NCBI RefSeq assembly: GCF_002890895.1
Contig: NZ_POUL01000012.1
Location: forward strand, 62,001 to 126,000
Direction: 5' to 3'
DNA from: Stutzerimonas stutzeri
GTDB taxonomy: Bacteria > Pseudomonadota > Gammaproteobacteria > Pseudomonadales > Pseudomonadaceae
Length of the DNA: 64,000 nt
A program made the position numbers and the translations under genes. This document shows, piece after piece, positions 1-9,491 of the stretch. The notes under the pieces are model-generated. The model saw nothing but the letters and a program-made list of their open reading frames with translations, was not told where the DNA came from and did no database searches. Within the stretch, counting starts at the first letter, position 1, and each line of letters begins with the position of its first letter.

Positions 1-3000
1 CCACGAGGTCTGAGTTGATCCGTTGAGGTCGAATCGCCAGACGTTCCCCTTCATGTCACCCGCGTAAACATAATCCGTGATTCCATCAGCATTCAGGTCG
101 GCCGGAAACACCGCCGACAAGCCGTTGTCCCCAGCTACACCGACGGGGATTCGTTTGAGCAGCTCACCGGAATTAAGATCGACGATGAACAAAGCAGCCT
201 GGCCACTCTGGCTGTTATAGCCATTGCCGAAGATGGCGACCCATTTGTCATTCGCGGCGAGACGAGCGATGGTCGGCTGGGTGATGCCCTGCCCGACCTC
301 TACACTGTCCGCTTCGGGAGTATCGGCATTCGGAAACTCCCACAAGACCTTGTTCGGCCCGAAGTTATCAGGATCGGTTACATCCAGGGCGAACACCGAA
401 CGCCCGCCAGCTCCCAGGCTGCCCAACAGCACGGTGGCCCAGCCGGCACCGCTTCCGGTGCCAAGGTAGGCATCGACCACCCGTGCCGAACCATCCACAT
501 AGTAGCGATGCTGGTAGGCGGGATCAGCTAACTGGCTGAGCCCGTTGGCAAGGGCGCCAGGTATGTAAGCAAGAATTTCCTGCCCCGGGCTCGCGCTGCC
601 GCAGCCTCCTGCGCAGAATCCATGCAACATGCCGTCGTTGGCGCCTGCATAGACCATCGCCTTGCGACTGATGCCAGATTTGAAGGTGCGATAGGGGTTA
701 CTGTCGGCCGTCGGCCGCTCCGGCTCACCGATTGGCAGGCGGCTGAAACCGTAGTCCTGGTTGCCAACGAATACCGGGTCTGAGTTAACGATGTCACCCA
801 GCAAGCCGGAAGGACGGTCACGGAAGCTGCCGCCGTTGCGCTCCTCTCCCTCGGTGTCGCCACGCAGATAGTTGATCAATGCCTCGCTACCCACCGCAGT
901 CTGATAAGGCTCGCTAAGTTCGCCCCATTCGAATTCCACAGCCTCTTCGGCGGCGTGGTCCCAGGTTGCGATCGTCCGGTCGTTTTCGGCCGGAATCAGC
1001 TCGGAGGCTTCCCAGGCGGTCGAGCCAATAGACCCATTGGCGTTGACGTTGAGCGCACGCAGCTCACCGGACCAGAACTCGCTGTTGAAGCGCGCCTGGA
1101 AAATCTGAGTTCCGGTATCCAATCGCGTAGAGTTGGTCGCAACCGCTGAAGCCGAAGATGTCTGGATGAGGATATTGTTGAAGGCGCTGGTCAGTTGATC
1201 ACGCAGACCTAGCGCGTTAGTAACCAGGTAATAGTTGTCTGGATCGGGATCGGACTCGCCGGCGGCGGCACTCGTCCACTCCTCACGCAGATCCGGAATG
1301 CCGTTGCCGTTACGGTCCTTAAAGCCACCCCACTTGGCCGCGTACCACAGCGGGCCCTTGAGGAGCGAGGCCGTGCTGGCACCACTCGAGGTATTAACCG
1401 TGAAAGTGCGAGTCGCCTGCAAGGGCAGCTCGTCCGCACCCCGCAGATCGGACGGCGTCGCGCGGCTCGGAGGTGTATCCAGCGTATAGGCAACGCTGAC
1501 GTCGTTGGCAGCGGGAGTGTCCTCGTCGCGTACTTCGAGGTAAACCCCATCCGCGGTCGTACCTGAAATGACGTAACCCATATGCTGTACCACGCTACCG
1601 GCCGCGTACTCGGATGTCAGCTCCAGCCGTAACTGGCTGTCGCCGATCACCTCGTACTCATAGCGCACGATCGCATCCATGTCGTGGTCGTTGCCCTGTT
1701 CGACGTCCTCGAAGTTGATGCGGAAGGTACCGCTACGTCCATCCTCGGCGATGTCCTCGACATAGAAATCAACAATGGTATTGGTCGGGTGATACGCACT
1801 GTATGGCGTCGACCCACTGCCAACGGACTTGCCGAAAGGTACCAGCGTGATGAAGTGGTCGCCTACAGGAATACGGAACTGCGGAAGGGGGGAGGCAAGC
1901 GCCACGACGTAACTGCTCAACTTCTGGTCGCCTGTGGCAGCGCTAAGGTCGTTGCGCAAACCGTAATAAGCCAAACTGGCCGAGTAGTAACCGCCCATCT
2001 TGGTCGGTTCGGCCGGAGCGAGGCCACGAATATTGCCGAACGAAGTCACGGTTTTTGCCGTTGGAGCGCCGTCGCTGACCGCAGCCGACTGGCCAATGAA
2101 ATGCTGACGGCTGAAACCCGAGCCAAACTCACCGTTCCAGATCGTTTGCCCCTCGTTCGCCACATTGAGTGACGACAAACGTGAAGGCGATGCTGTCACC
2201 CCATCGCCGAACGCCGTGCCAGGGAGGTCATCTGTGTCATAGGAGGGATTAATGTCGCTGATGATCGTCTGGACCGGCGCAGCGCAGCTATACGCGCCCT
2301 GACCAACGTAGGGGTTGTCCCAGGTCGCCAACGGCAGCCCGAGCCCGGTTTCGTAACCGTTAGAGCTGACATTGCTGGAATAATCCGACGTCGCCGAACT
2401 CGCCCCAGCAAAATAGCGCAGGGTTTCGTACATCATTTCGGCGACTGGGTTGCCCCACATGTTGCACTGATTGTTGCTGATTGCCCCATTGGTGATCAGG
2501 CCACAGCCGCCGCTGTTGCCGTTCGAACCATGCTGGGATCCGTTGTAGCCCATGAACCCCAAGCGATCGATGGTTTCAATGACGCCGATGACGTCGTCGT
2601 CAAACACACCCGTTTCAAGATTAAGCTCGTCGCTGATGTCACCGACCGTGCGCCGCAGCACGCCACCTCTAAGGTTGTTGCGATAACTCCCGGTAAGCAG
2701 GCCAAATTTCATGCGCGCCACCGAGGTTTCGTCAGTGGCGGTGCCAAACTCCTGCAAGAGGCCTACCGGCTTGTGGGTGACGTAGCTAGTGCCGTCATCA
2801 ACACGTGTGTAGCTTTGGCAGTTGTCTTCCAGCAGCCCGGTTGCGCAGACCTGAACCCGCACGACGTAGTCGGGATCGTCTCGCGTAGAGGCCGGTACGG
2901 TACGGCCATATACCCAGAGTTTGAGGTTTTCGAACCAGGATGCGGGCACCACTTCCCAGGCCGTTCCATTCCGCCAGCCAAGGCTATAGCTATCGCCACC

Positions 3001-4167
3001 GCCGACCTCCTCATGGCGAAACTCGATAGTGTGATCACCGGCCGTCAGCGTGATTGATCCCGCGTGGTCGGCAAAGTTGCCCGCACCGTGGCCGCCATAC
3101 CAACCAACGACTAATTGGCCATCAATCAGCACCTCGACGGCATCATCGCCGTTGACGGCGAACTGGTACGGTCCGCTGGTCGGTATCCTGATGGTGCCCT
3201 TCAACACGGAGACGTAGTTATCAGCTTGTCCTGCGGTCGTCCCGCTGTCCGCAAGCGCTCCCGCTCCGTTTGCTGTCTTGTTAATACGGGTGCGGGCAAC
3301 CCCGTCAATGAGTACATTGCCCTCCATCCGTTTGATCAGATCCGCAAATTCAAGGCTGGAACTCGGATGGCTCGTATCCACCCCGGCGACATACACACAG
3401 GTTGGCCCGTTACTGCCATGCTCGCAGCGATCACCGGCCACCGGGGCTTCGATGGAAACCCACTCCCAGATGCGAAAACGCGAGTTGCGCAGGACGCGCA
3501 GGAGAGGCGCATTGCCGCTGGTTGCAGGTGAAGCCCCGATGGTCACGTTGGCGAAAAGATGACGCGTACCAGCCTGAGGGACGGGCAGCGGCGTGTAGTT
3601 TGAGATGTCATACCCATCGACCGCGACGCTGGTGTACTCCTTGCCCCAACTATGTCCGTCTTGCGGAATCGCGCTGCGTTCGAGCACAGTCACGCCCGCA
3701 CCGGTGCTCGTGTGAGTATCAATGACGCGCTTGCCGCCATAAAGCACCTTACGCAGCGCATCGATGCGAGACATGGTCACGTAATTGAGGAAGTTACCAC
3801 TCCAATTACCGCTGCAACTGCCATCGAACCGGCTGTTGCTGGTGGCGCCAACCGGCTCGAAACGGCTATCGCCTTCGACATACTGGTAACACTTGGCCGA
3901 GTCGAAATAGCCGTAGTAGTCAATGTCGTCCGGCTTGAAGCGGGTATCGAGAAGCCCATCGCCATCAAGGTCCGAAGCGTCGTTATAGGCTTCGTAATAG
4001 AGCGTATGGTCACGCCCCATCACCAGCATGTTCAGCGGCGGCACCGCTGCATTGATAAAAAGTGGTGTCTGGGCGATATCGATCGCGGCTTGTACCGAGC
4101 CGCTAACGACCATTAGCGCAGCTACGAACACGCCAAGACGAACTTTACTTTTGCTGGTTACCGGCAT
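1..4167 (-). CDS. pilY1: PilY1/PilC-family type IV pilus tip protein, C-terminus cut by window edge
   Basis: Pilus-tip adhesin and assembly factor. 1,389 codons are open from the ATG at 4167 to base 1; I checked the frame at several points and found no break. Signal peptide about residues 1-27 (ends SVQA). Asp-rich calcium-type loops lie near residues 61-75 (DLDGDG), 950 (DRNGNG) and 1355-1370 (DLNADG). The last sits just before GDMKGNVWRF, the conserved calcium site of the PilC-type beta-propeller, which begins near residue 1118 (LGDIVNSDP). Around residues 310-400 there is a PA14-like beta-sandwich (GPYQFAVNGDD, LIDG, HTIEFRHEE). I see no DxSxS metal-ion-dependent adhesion motif in the N-terminal region, where P. 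aeruginosa PilY1 has a von Willebrand A domain; the equivalent position reads NMLVMGRDHTLYYEAYND. It follows pilX by 21 bases at the end of the minor pilin operon. The remaining propeller, and probably pilY2/pilE, lie beyond the edge. Confidence 0.93.
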   Translation of the reverse strand, partial: MPVTSKSKVRLGVFVAALMVVSGSVQAAIDIAQTPLFINAAVPPLNMLVMGRDHTLYYEAYNDASDLDGDGLLDTRFKPDDIDYYGYFDSAKCYQYVEGDSRFEPVGATSNSRFDGSCSGNWSGNFLNYVTMSRIDALRKVLYGGKRVIDTHTSTGAGVTVLERSAIPQDGHSWGKEYTSVAVDGYDISNYTPLPVPQAGTRHLFANVTIGASPATSGNAPLLRVLRNSRFRIWEWVSIEAPVAGDRCEHGSNGPTCVYVAGVDTSHPSSSLEFADLIKRMEGNVLIDGVARTRINKTANGAGALADSGTTAGQADNYVSVLKGTIRIPTSGPYQFAVNGDDAVEVLIDGQLVVGWYGGHGAGNFADHAGSITLTAGDHTIEFRHEEVGGGDSYSLGWRNGTAWEVVPASWFENLKLWVYGRTVPASTRDDPDYVVRVQVCATGLLEDNCQSYTRVDDGTSYVTHKPVGLLQEFGTATDETSVARMKFGLLTGSYRNNLRGGVLRRTVGDISDELNLETGVFDDDVIGVIETIDRLGFMGYNGSQHGSNGNSGGCGLITNGAISNNQCNMWGNPVAEMMYETLRYFAGASSATSDYSSNVSSNGYETGLGLPLATWDNPYVGQGAYSCAAPVQTIISDINPSYDTDDLPGTAFGDGVTASPSRLSSLNVANEGQTIWNGEFGSGFSRQHFIGQSAAVSDGAPTAKTVTSFGNIRGLAPAEPTKMGGYYSASLAYYGLRNDLSAATGDQKLSSYVVALASPLPQFRIPVGDHFITLVPFGKSVGSGSTPYSAYHPTNTIVDFYVEDIAEDGRSGTFRINFEDVEQGNDHDMDAIVRYEYEVIGDSQLRLELTSEYAAGSVVQHMGYVISGTTADGVYLEVRDEDTPAANDVSVAYTLDTPPSRATPSDLRGADELPLQATRTFTVNTSSGASTASLLKGPLWYAAKWGGFKDRNGNGIPDLREEWTSAAAGESDPDPDNYYLVTNALGLRDQLTSAFNNILIQTSSASAVATNSTRLDTGTQIFQARFNSEFWSGELRALNVNANGSIGSTAWEASELIPAENDRTIATWDHAAEEAVEFEWGELSEPYQTAVGSEALINYLRGDTEGEERNGGSFRDRPSGLLGDIVNSDPVFVGNQDYGFSRLPIGEPERPTADSNPYRTFKSGISRKAMVYAGANDGMLHGFCAGGCGSASPGQEILAYIPGALANGLSQLADPAYQHRYYVDGSARVVDAYLGTGSGAGWATVLLGSLGAGGRSVFALDVTDPDNFGPNKVLWEFPNADTPEADSVEVGQGITQPTIARLAANDKWVAIFGNGYNSQSGQAALFIVDLNSGELLKRIPVGVAGDNGLSAVFPADLNADGITDYVYAGDMKGNVWRFDLNGSTQTSW

Positions 4168-4188
4168 TTTCCGCTCCCTGCCAAGCCG

Positions 4189-4680
4189 TTATCTACGGTA
4201 GGTTGATTGCAACACGACGCGAGCGTCGGGACTGGCCCCGTAGCCACGGCTGGTTACTCGATAGGAAGAGATGGACTCCTCCGGTTCATCCGCGCCCAAG
4301 CCGAACATACCTGTCTGGGTGACTTCCTCGATGATGTACTGGGGCTGGCTGTCGACACCGGCAAGGGTGTCGGCCGGCAAAGCGAGCCAGTTGGTGCTGC
4401 CGCTCATGGCCCAACTCGGCACGGAGCCACTACCGGCCGTAAACAAACCACTGGCATTGGTCTCGAAGGGACCGACCACGGCACCCTGCAGGTAACGCTC
4501 GGCCGTCCGCAGCCCGGCCTCCGCCGCCTGGAAGGCGACTTCGCGGTCGCGGTTGTTACCCGCCATCCGCTCCTGAAGGATCGAATCTTGGATCGAACTG
4601 ATGCCGATCATGGTTAGCAACAGAAGAAACACGAGGCTGACCAGCAGGGCCGAACCACGCTGAGATTTCGATACACACAT
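4189..4680 (-). CDS. pilX: Minor pilin PilX
   Basis: Type IV pilus minor pilin that helps prime pilus assembly with PilV, PilW, FimU and PilY1. The prepilin site reads SQRG/SALLVSLVFLLLLTMIG, followed by the PilX signature DSILQERMAGNNRDREVAFQAAEAGLRTAE. The mature helix has no glutamate at position 5, unlike PilW, PilV, FimU and FimT here. This recalls the GspK-like tip subunit. I chose the ATG at 4680 (leader of nine residues, GGA six bases upstream); the ATG at 4695, two bases after the pilW stop, is the alternative. 163 residues. Lies between pilW and pilY1. Confidence 0.88.
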   Translation of the reverse strand: MCVSKSQRGSALLVSLVFLLLLTMIGISSIQDSILQERMAGNNRDREVAFQAAEAGLRTAERYLQGAVVGPFETNASGLFTAGSGSVPSWAMSGSTNWLALPADTLAGVDSQPQYIIEEVTQTGMFGLGADEPEESISSYRVTSRGYGASPDARVVLQSTYRR

Positions 4681-4697
4681 GATTGATCCGGCCATGA

Positions 4698-5741
4698 CTA
4701 GGGAACCCGGTTGCGCACGGTGACCACGGAGCTGAACACCTGCCTGAGGAATCCATCCGCGGCAACCGCGCTGCCGTTATAGGTGAGAATCTGGCTTGCC
4801 TCGCCAGACGCGGGAGCAACATTCTCCTCGGTGCTGCGCATCAGCAGATTCATCCGGATGCTGACCACGCGCGACCAGTCGGCGACTTCATCGGCGGGCC
4901 TGTATTCGTTGGCAGCCCGATTGCCGGAGGTGTCGACACCGTACTCGAGTTGCATATCCTCGACCCCCTCGATGAGCTCCTGCACTTCGGTAGTCGCTCC
5001 GCTCCCTGCACGCATCGTCTCTACATAAAGTGACGGAATGGCGGTGCCATTTGGCGTCGTACGGCCTGTATTGCGAACGAAGAAGACGCTGTATTCGAAC
5101 GCCAGCACTTGGGCGTCTGCGCCGTACGGCTTACTCAGCCGATTGTCGATATTTATGTCGTTTGCATGTGCGATGTTGATTGTCGAACCGCCGCCATTTG
5201 AAACAGTAGTGGCTCGAAAAAGATCGGCAGTCGTGCAGTCGGTGATAAACAGCGCATCGCCGGCATCGAAACCGGGCGCATTGTTGGTCACGTGAATTTG
5301 CGCGTTGTCGGCGCTCATGTTGCCGGTCAGCGTCACGCCGGTACTGGCCGCACGCCGGATCTCAATCACATCGGTTCCAACCTTGGCGCCCCAGTCATTG
5401 ACGGCGGCAACCGCATCGTGCCCTTCAATTACGGCCTCCTGGCTGATGTCGAAGTCGAACCCAGCCGGCACATCGGCCGGATCGATAATGTCATTCACGG
5501 TGATGCTGCCAAGATTGCCGCATCCCATATACCCAGCCATACGGATATCGTTCGCCATGTAGCCCACAGCGAATCGGCCGTTCTCCTGCACGCGGGCCAT
5601 CGCCTCCTGCATCCGGTACGTCGTGCGACTTGTAAGAAATACCTGCATTACGGCGGCGCTGATGATCAGGCCCAACGCAAGGGCAATCAGCAGCTCTATC
5701 AGGCCAATGCCTCGCGAACGGTGAAAGGTAGGTCCACTCAT
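4698..5741 (-). CDS. pilW: Minor pilin PilW
   Basis: Large minor pilin of 347 residues, equivalent to GspJ in the type II secretion priming complex. The N-terminus has a class III prepilin site RSRG/IGLIELLIALALG with Glu5, then a long hydrophobic helix and the family motif MQEAMARVQENGRFAVGYMANDIRMAGYMGC. The open frame extends further upstream, but the start at 5741 is preferred: it gives a normal short leader and overlaps the pilV stop as ATGA, a sign of translational coupling. Cysteines in GYMGCGN and TDCTTAD may form the disulphide usual in this family. Confidence 0.92.
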   Translation of the reverse strand: MSGPTFHRSRGIGLIELLIALALGLIISAAVMQVFLTSRTTYRMQEAMARVQENGRFAVGYMANDIRMAGYMGCGNLGSITVNDIIDPADVPAGFDFDISQEAVIEGHDAVAAVNDWGAKVGTDVIEIRRAASTGVTLTGNMSADNAQIHVTNNAPGFDAGDALFITDCTTADLFRATTVSNGGGSTINIAHANDINIDNRLSKPYGADAQVLAFEYSVFFVRNTGRTTPNGTAIPSLYVETMRAGSGATTEVQELIEGVEDMQLEYGVDTSGNRAANEYRPADEVADWSRVVSIRMNLLMRSTEENVAPASGEASQILTYNGSAVAADGFLRQVFSSVVTVRNRVP

Positions 5742-6172
5742 AACTGCGTCTCGAACACGAACTGCTGGGTTTCGCTTTCGCCGATGCGGCCTTCGCTCCA
5801 CTGCACCGTAATCGAGATCACGTTGCCGCTGCGCTCGATGGCCCCGGCCCCGGCCGGAAGCTGGGTACCCAGCGCGGCTTTCCACTGCCGCAGATCAGTT
5901 GCAGTGATGTTCGCGCCCGCCGGAGCGGCGTCATCGAGGTCCGTGTCGTAGGAGCCACCTCGAGCGTCCGCTCGGTTGGCACGCAGACGGTCCGACATGT
6001 CGTAGGCTAGAAATGTAGCCTGAGTGCGAACTGCCGCCGTCTGATTGAACTTCATCGAATTGAGCTGCAGCGCGGCCATACCCAGAATACCGATGCCCAA
6101 CACCAGCATCGAGACAAGCACCTCGATCAGGCTGAAGCCAGCAGCTCGCCGATGCATTCCCTTACTAGTCAT
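5738..6172 (-). CDS. pilV: Minor pilin PilV
   Basis: Minor pilin equivalent to GspI. Prepilin site RRAAG/FSLIEVLVSMLVLGIGILG with Glu5, followed by the PilV signature MAALQLNSMKFNQTAAVRTQATFLAYDMSDRLRANRADA. The ATG at 6172 sits eight bases after an AAGGA inside the end of fimU; 6175 (ATG), 6178 (GTG) and 6157 are alternatives. About 144 residues. Overlaps fimU and pilW at its two ends, so all are probably translated from one message. Confidence 0.9.
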   Translation of the reverse strand: MTSKGMHRRAAGFSLIEVLVSMLVLGIGILGMAALQLNSMKFNQTAAVRTQATFLAYDMSDRLRANRADARGGSYDTDLDDAAPAGANITATDLRQWKAALGTQLPAGAGAIERSGNVISITVQWSEGRIGESETQQFVFETQL

Positions 6173-6716
6173 CATCACAATCCTTGCGAGCGGTGGACAC
6201 GCGCCCTATATGGTTGATCTGCATATCGCGTGCGAGCGGGCAGAAGTCGTCGCCCATGCTGAACGCAAAAAAGAGGCCCTGTCCTGGCAGTACGCCCTGC
6301 TGCAACCCTTGTGCGTTGAAGCGAAACTGTTCGGCGGCGCTGCCCGGCGTCACGACACCGCCGACGGTTGTGTAGCTCCTGCCCTTAAGGGAAACGCCAT
6401 TTCCACCCAGCGCGCCAAACGCGCGAATCAGCTCGGCCGCCGCATAAATGCCGTTACTGTTGGCGTCGTGCCAGACACGCCAACCAGCCTCCCACGTATC
6501 GCCGTCAATCAGCGCGGTTACGTAGACGTTGCCGCCGCGCTTGATGGCCTCGCTACGGGCAAGCGCCACCGTTCGGGTGATTTCGGAACTTTGGCTATGG
6601 GCCCGGTAGGATCGCAGCAGATCAGTGAAACCTGGCACGGCAATGCCTAACGCAATTCCTAGAATTGCGATCGCGATCATTAATTCGAGCAGGGTGAATC
6701 CTCTCAGGAACTTCAT
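6165..6716 (-). CDS. fimU: GspH/FimT-family minor pilin, FimU position
   Basis: First gene of the leftward minor pilin operon. Prepilin site LRG/FTLLELMIAIAILGIALGIAVPGF with Glu5, then the FimT/GspH pattern (TRTVALARSEAIKRG, GWRVWHDANSNG, RFNAQG). The ATG at 6716 has an AAGGA seven bases upstream; an in-frame ATG at 6731 is possible. 183 residues. A cysteine pair near the C-terminus (DDFCPLARDM, ARKDC) resembles the disulphide loop of FimU and type IV pilins. The name rests on order (fimU-pilV-pilW-pilX-pilY1). Confidence 0.85.
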   Translation of the reverse strand: MKFLRGFTLLELMIAIAILGIALGIAVPGFTDLLRSYRAHSQSSEITRTVALARSEAIKRGGNVYVTALIDGDTWEAGWRVWHDANSNGIYAAAELIRAFGALGGNGVSLKGRSYTTVGGVVTPGSAAEQFRFNAQGLQQGVLPGQGLFFAFSMGDDFCPLARDMQINHIGRVSTARKDCDDD

Positions 6717-6868
6717 TCCGATATCCTTCATCGACGGCTTAAGCCTAACCGCCGCCGATTAGCATGACACTAGCAAGGGGACGAGATGGCCTCTTGGGGC
6801 GATGGCTGGCAGCTTAGCGGGCCAGCAACATGAGCATCTGAGAACCGAATCACAAGGCAGGAAGCCAT

Positions 6869-7372
6869 ATGAAACAACAGGGATATACGCTCATTGAGTG
6901 CATGGTAACGCTCGTTCTGATTTCGATTGTGCTTGGCGTGGGTGTACCAAGCTTCAGCCAGATGCTGCGCAAACAGGCGCTCGATGCGGCTCGAATGAAA
7001 TTAGTAAGCGCGATACAGATGACCCGGCAGGAAGCGGTGTACCGCAACCGCGCGGTCACGCTGTTACAGCGCAACGGTAATTGGACCAATGGCTGGACGA
7101 TCATGGTTGACCTTAATGGCAATGGTGCGATGGATGGCACAGACGTAGTCATCCGGCAACAGGCAGGGCCGGACGGAGACGTTACCCTTAGCGGTAATTC
7201 GCCGATCAGCCAATACATCCGCTATATGCCCGACGGCACCGCCCGGTTGTACAGCGGAGCGTTCCAGGCGGGAACGCTGACGCTTTGTCACGCAACTGGT
7301 GATTTGAAGGGGATCAAGCTGGTGCTGAGCAGTGGCGGCCGGCTACGGCAGGAAACAACCAGCTGCAGCTAG
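6869..7372 (+). CDS. fimT: FimT/GspH-family pseudopilin, divergent from the pilin operon
   Basis: Pilin-like protein of 167 residues: prepilin site KQQG/YTLIECMVTLVLISIVLGVGVPSF with Glu5, then QMTRQEAVYRNRAV, GWTIMVDLNGNG, RYMPDG and a C-terminal cysteine pair (LTLCHATGD, TTSCS). FimT of other bacteria has been linked to DNA uptake; that role is family knowledge. Unlike the other minor pilins it runs rightward, converging with ispH 19 bases away. Ribosome binding site AGGA about nine bases before the ATG. Confidence 0.82.
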   Translation: MKQQGYTLIECMVTLVLISIVLGVGVPSFSQMLRKQALDAARMKLVSAIQMTRQEAVYRNRAVTLLQRNGNWTNGWTIMVDLNGNGAMDGTDVVIRQQAGPDGDVTLSGNSPISQYIRYMPDGTARLYSGAFQAGTLTLCHATGDLKGIKLVLSSGGRLRQETTSCS

Positions 7373-7391
7373 TGAAAAAACCCCAGCACTG

Positions 7392-8336
7392 TCACACCGC
7401 CTTTAACCGCAACTCCTTAGGCATCGCAAACGTGACGTTCTCGGGCCGACCATCCAACTCGTCCATTCCTGTCGCGCCCCATAACCTGAGCTGATCGATA
7501 ACGCCGCGCACTAGCACTTCAGGTGCTGATGCGCCGGCGGTGATGCCGACTCGCGCAACGTTCTCAAACCACTCCTGCTTGAGATCTTCTGCCCCGTCGA
7601 TCAGATACGCTGGTGTATCCATGCGCTCCGCCAGTTCACGAAGACGATTGGAGTTCGAGCTGTTCGGGCTGCCCACTACTAGTACCAGATCGCATTCGGC
7701 CGCGAGCTGCTTGACTGCATCCTGACGGTTCTGCGTCGCGTAGCAAATGTCATCCTTCCGCGGACCGCCAATGCTTGGAAACTTGCTGCGCAGCGCGTCG
7801 ATGACGCGACTGGTGTCATCCATGGAAAGCGTGGTCTGGGTGACGAAGGCCAGCGCCTCGGGGTCGCGCACCTCTAGCTTTGCCACATCGTCTTCGTCTT
7901 CGACCAGATAGATCGAGCCACCACTGGCGGTGTCGTACTGGCCCATGGTGCCTTCAACTTCGGGGTGCCCAGCGTGTCCTATGAGAATGCACTCACGCCC
8001 TTCACGGCTATATTTGGTCACTTCCAGATGAACCTTGGTCACCAATGGGCAGGTGGCGTCAAATACCTTGAGGCCGCGCCTTTCCCCCTCCATCCGCACA
8101 GCCTGGGATACGCCGTGCGCACTGAAGATAACGATGAAGCCGTCCGGCACCTGATCAAGCTCATCGACGAAAACAGCGCCCCGCTCGCGGAGATCCTCTA
8201 CGACAAATTTGTTATGCACAACTTCGTGGCGCACATAGATCGGCGGACCGAAGACTTCCAGCGCGCGATTAACGATCTCGATGGCGCGGTCTACACCGGC
8301 ACAAAAGCCACGCGGATTGGCGAGTTTGATTTGCAT
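7392..8336 (-). CDS. ispH: 4-hydroxy-3-methylbut-2-enyl diphosphate reductase
   Basis: Last enzyme of the non-mevalonate isoprenoid pathway; makes IPP and DMAPP from HMBPP using a [4Fe-4S] cluster. Cluster cysteines are Cys12 (RGFCAGV), Cys96 (DATCPLV) and Cys198 ([11 protein letters not shown]). Substrate motifs [25 protein letters not shown] and [11 protein letters not shown] are intact. 314 residues, full length. Downstream of fkpB by 164 bases that hold no gene. Confidence 0.97.
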   Translation of the reverse strand: MQIKLANPRGFCAGVDRAIEIVNRALEVFGPPIYVRHEVVHNKFVVEDLRERGAVFVDELDQVPDGFIVIFSAHGVSQAVRMEGERRGLKVFDATCPLVTKVHLEVTKYSREGRECILIGHAGHPEVEGTMGQYDTASGGSIYLVEDEDDVAKLEVRDPEALAFVTQTTLSMDDTSRVIDALRSKFPSIGGPRKDDICYATQNRQDAVKQLAAECDLVLVVGSPNSSNSNRLRELAERMDTPAYLIDGAEDLKQEWFENVARVGITAGASAPEVLVRGVIDQLRLWGATGMDELDGRPENVTFAMPKELRLKAV

Positions 8337-8500
8337 ATGAATTCTCGTCGCTCGGGGCGGGTGGGTTGTGGATCAAGTGAAGCTTGATGCTTTATCAGCG
8401 TGACGGCCGGACTCACGATAGCGTACGTGGGTCGGGTCGCCCAAAGGGACTGGGCGTGCCCTGCCTCCTACACGAGCAGTGCGCATGAGAGGCTATCTCT

Positions 8501-8938
8501 TCAGACAGGTTTGACGTCGAATATTTCCACATCGAACGTCAATGCCTTGCCGGCCAATGGATGATTGAAGTCCACGGTTACCTGACGATCATCGAAAGCC
8601 TTGACCACCCCTGGCAGCTCCGTCTTGGCAGCATCGTTGAAGATCACCAGCAGCCCTTCGGAGAGTTCCATGCCTTCGAACTGGCTCCGCGGCATGGTTT
8701 GCACATTCTGCGGGTTGTGCTGGCCGAAGCCCTGCTCGGGCGCGATCTGAAAAGTGCGCTTGTCACCGGCCTTGAGGCCGAATAACTGCTGCTCGAAACC
8801 GGGCAGCAAATTGCCATCGCCAACCTTGAACGTCGCCGGCTGCTTGTCGAAGGTGCTGTCGACTTGCTCGCCATTTTCCAGACTAAGGGAGAAATGCAGG
8901 GTGACCTGCATGTCGGGCCCGATACGCTGCTCACTCAT
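8501..8938 (-). CDS. fkpB: FKBP-type peptidyl-prolyl isomerase, SlpA/FkpB type
   Basis: Cytosolic FKBP-type prolyl isomerase/chaperone of 145 residues: N-terminal half FKBP strand (VTLHFSLSLENGEQVDSTF), insert-in-flap segment (GFEQQLFGLKAGDKRTFQIAPEQGFG), and C-terminal FKBP strands (VDFNHPLAGKALTFDVEI). Its start overlaps the end of lspA by eight bases, the conserved lspA-fkpB-ispH order. Probably co-translated with lspA. Confidence 0.94.
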   Translation of the reverse strand: MSEQRIGPDMQVTLHFSLSLENGEQVDSTFDKQPATFKVGDGNLLPGFEQQLFGLKAGDKRTFQIAPEQGFGQHNPQNVQTMPRSQFEGMELSEGLLVIFNDAAKTELPGVVKAFDDRQVTVDFNHPLAGKALTFDVEIFDVKPV

Positions 8939-9434
8939 TTACCGTTTCTCCCGTTTTACTGCTACGGAACATATCCAACGCCAGCATGACGGCACCGATT
9001 GTGATGGCGCTGTCTGCGATATTGAACGCCGGGAAATACCAGCGATTCTGCCAATGCACCAGGATGAAATCGACGACGTGTCCGAGCACCACGCGATCAT
9101 AGAGATTGCCGACGGCGCCCCCTAAGACCAGTGCCAGGGCCACCGCAAGCCAGGTCTCACCGGGCTTCAAGCGTTTCATCCAGACTACTAGTACGACACT
9201 TACGCCAATGGCGATCAATGCGAACAGCCAACGCTGCCAGCCGGAATGGTCGGCGAGAAAGCTGAAAGCAGCGCCTGTGTTGTAGGCCAGCGTCCAGGCG
9301 AAGTAGTCGGGAATGACCTCGACTTTCTGATAAAGGCTGAAGTTGGCCTCGAAGTAATGCTTGGTCGCCTGATCTAGCACAATGACCAGCACGCTTAGCC
9401 ACAGCCAGGTGAGCTTACCGAAGCGCGAGGTCAT
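8931..9434 (-). CDS. lspA: Lipoprotein signal peptidase
   Basis: Signal peptidase II, an inner membrane aspartyl protease that removes lipoprotein signal peptides after diacylglyceryl transfer. 167 residues with four membrane segments. Family boxes are intact: LDQATKHYF, YNTGAAFSF, GNLYDR..GHVVDFI (catalytic Asp122) and FNIADSAI (catalytic Asp141). Follows ileS by 57 bases and overlaps fkpB. Confidence 0.97.
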   Translation of the reverse strand: MTSRFGKLTWLWLSVLVIVLDQATKHYFEANFSLYQKVEVIPDYFAWTLAYNTGAAFSFLADHSGWQRWLFALIAIGVSVVLVVWMKRLKPGETWLAVALALVLGGAVGNLYDRVVLGHVVDFILVHWQNRWYFPAFNIADSAITIGAVMLALDMFRSSKTGETVNE

Positions 9435-9491
9435 GCCGACACCCTCGAAAGCGCGTGCCGAGTCTCAGCCGCGCAACCGTACCGCATGCCG

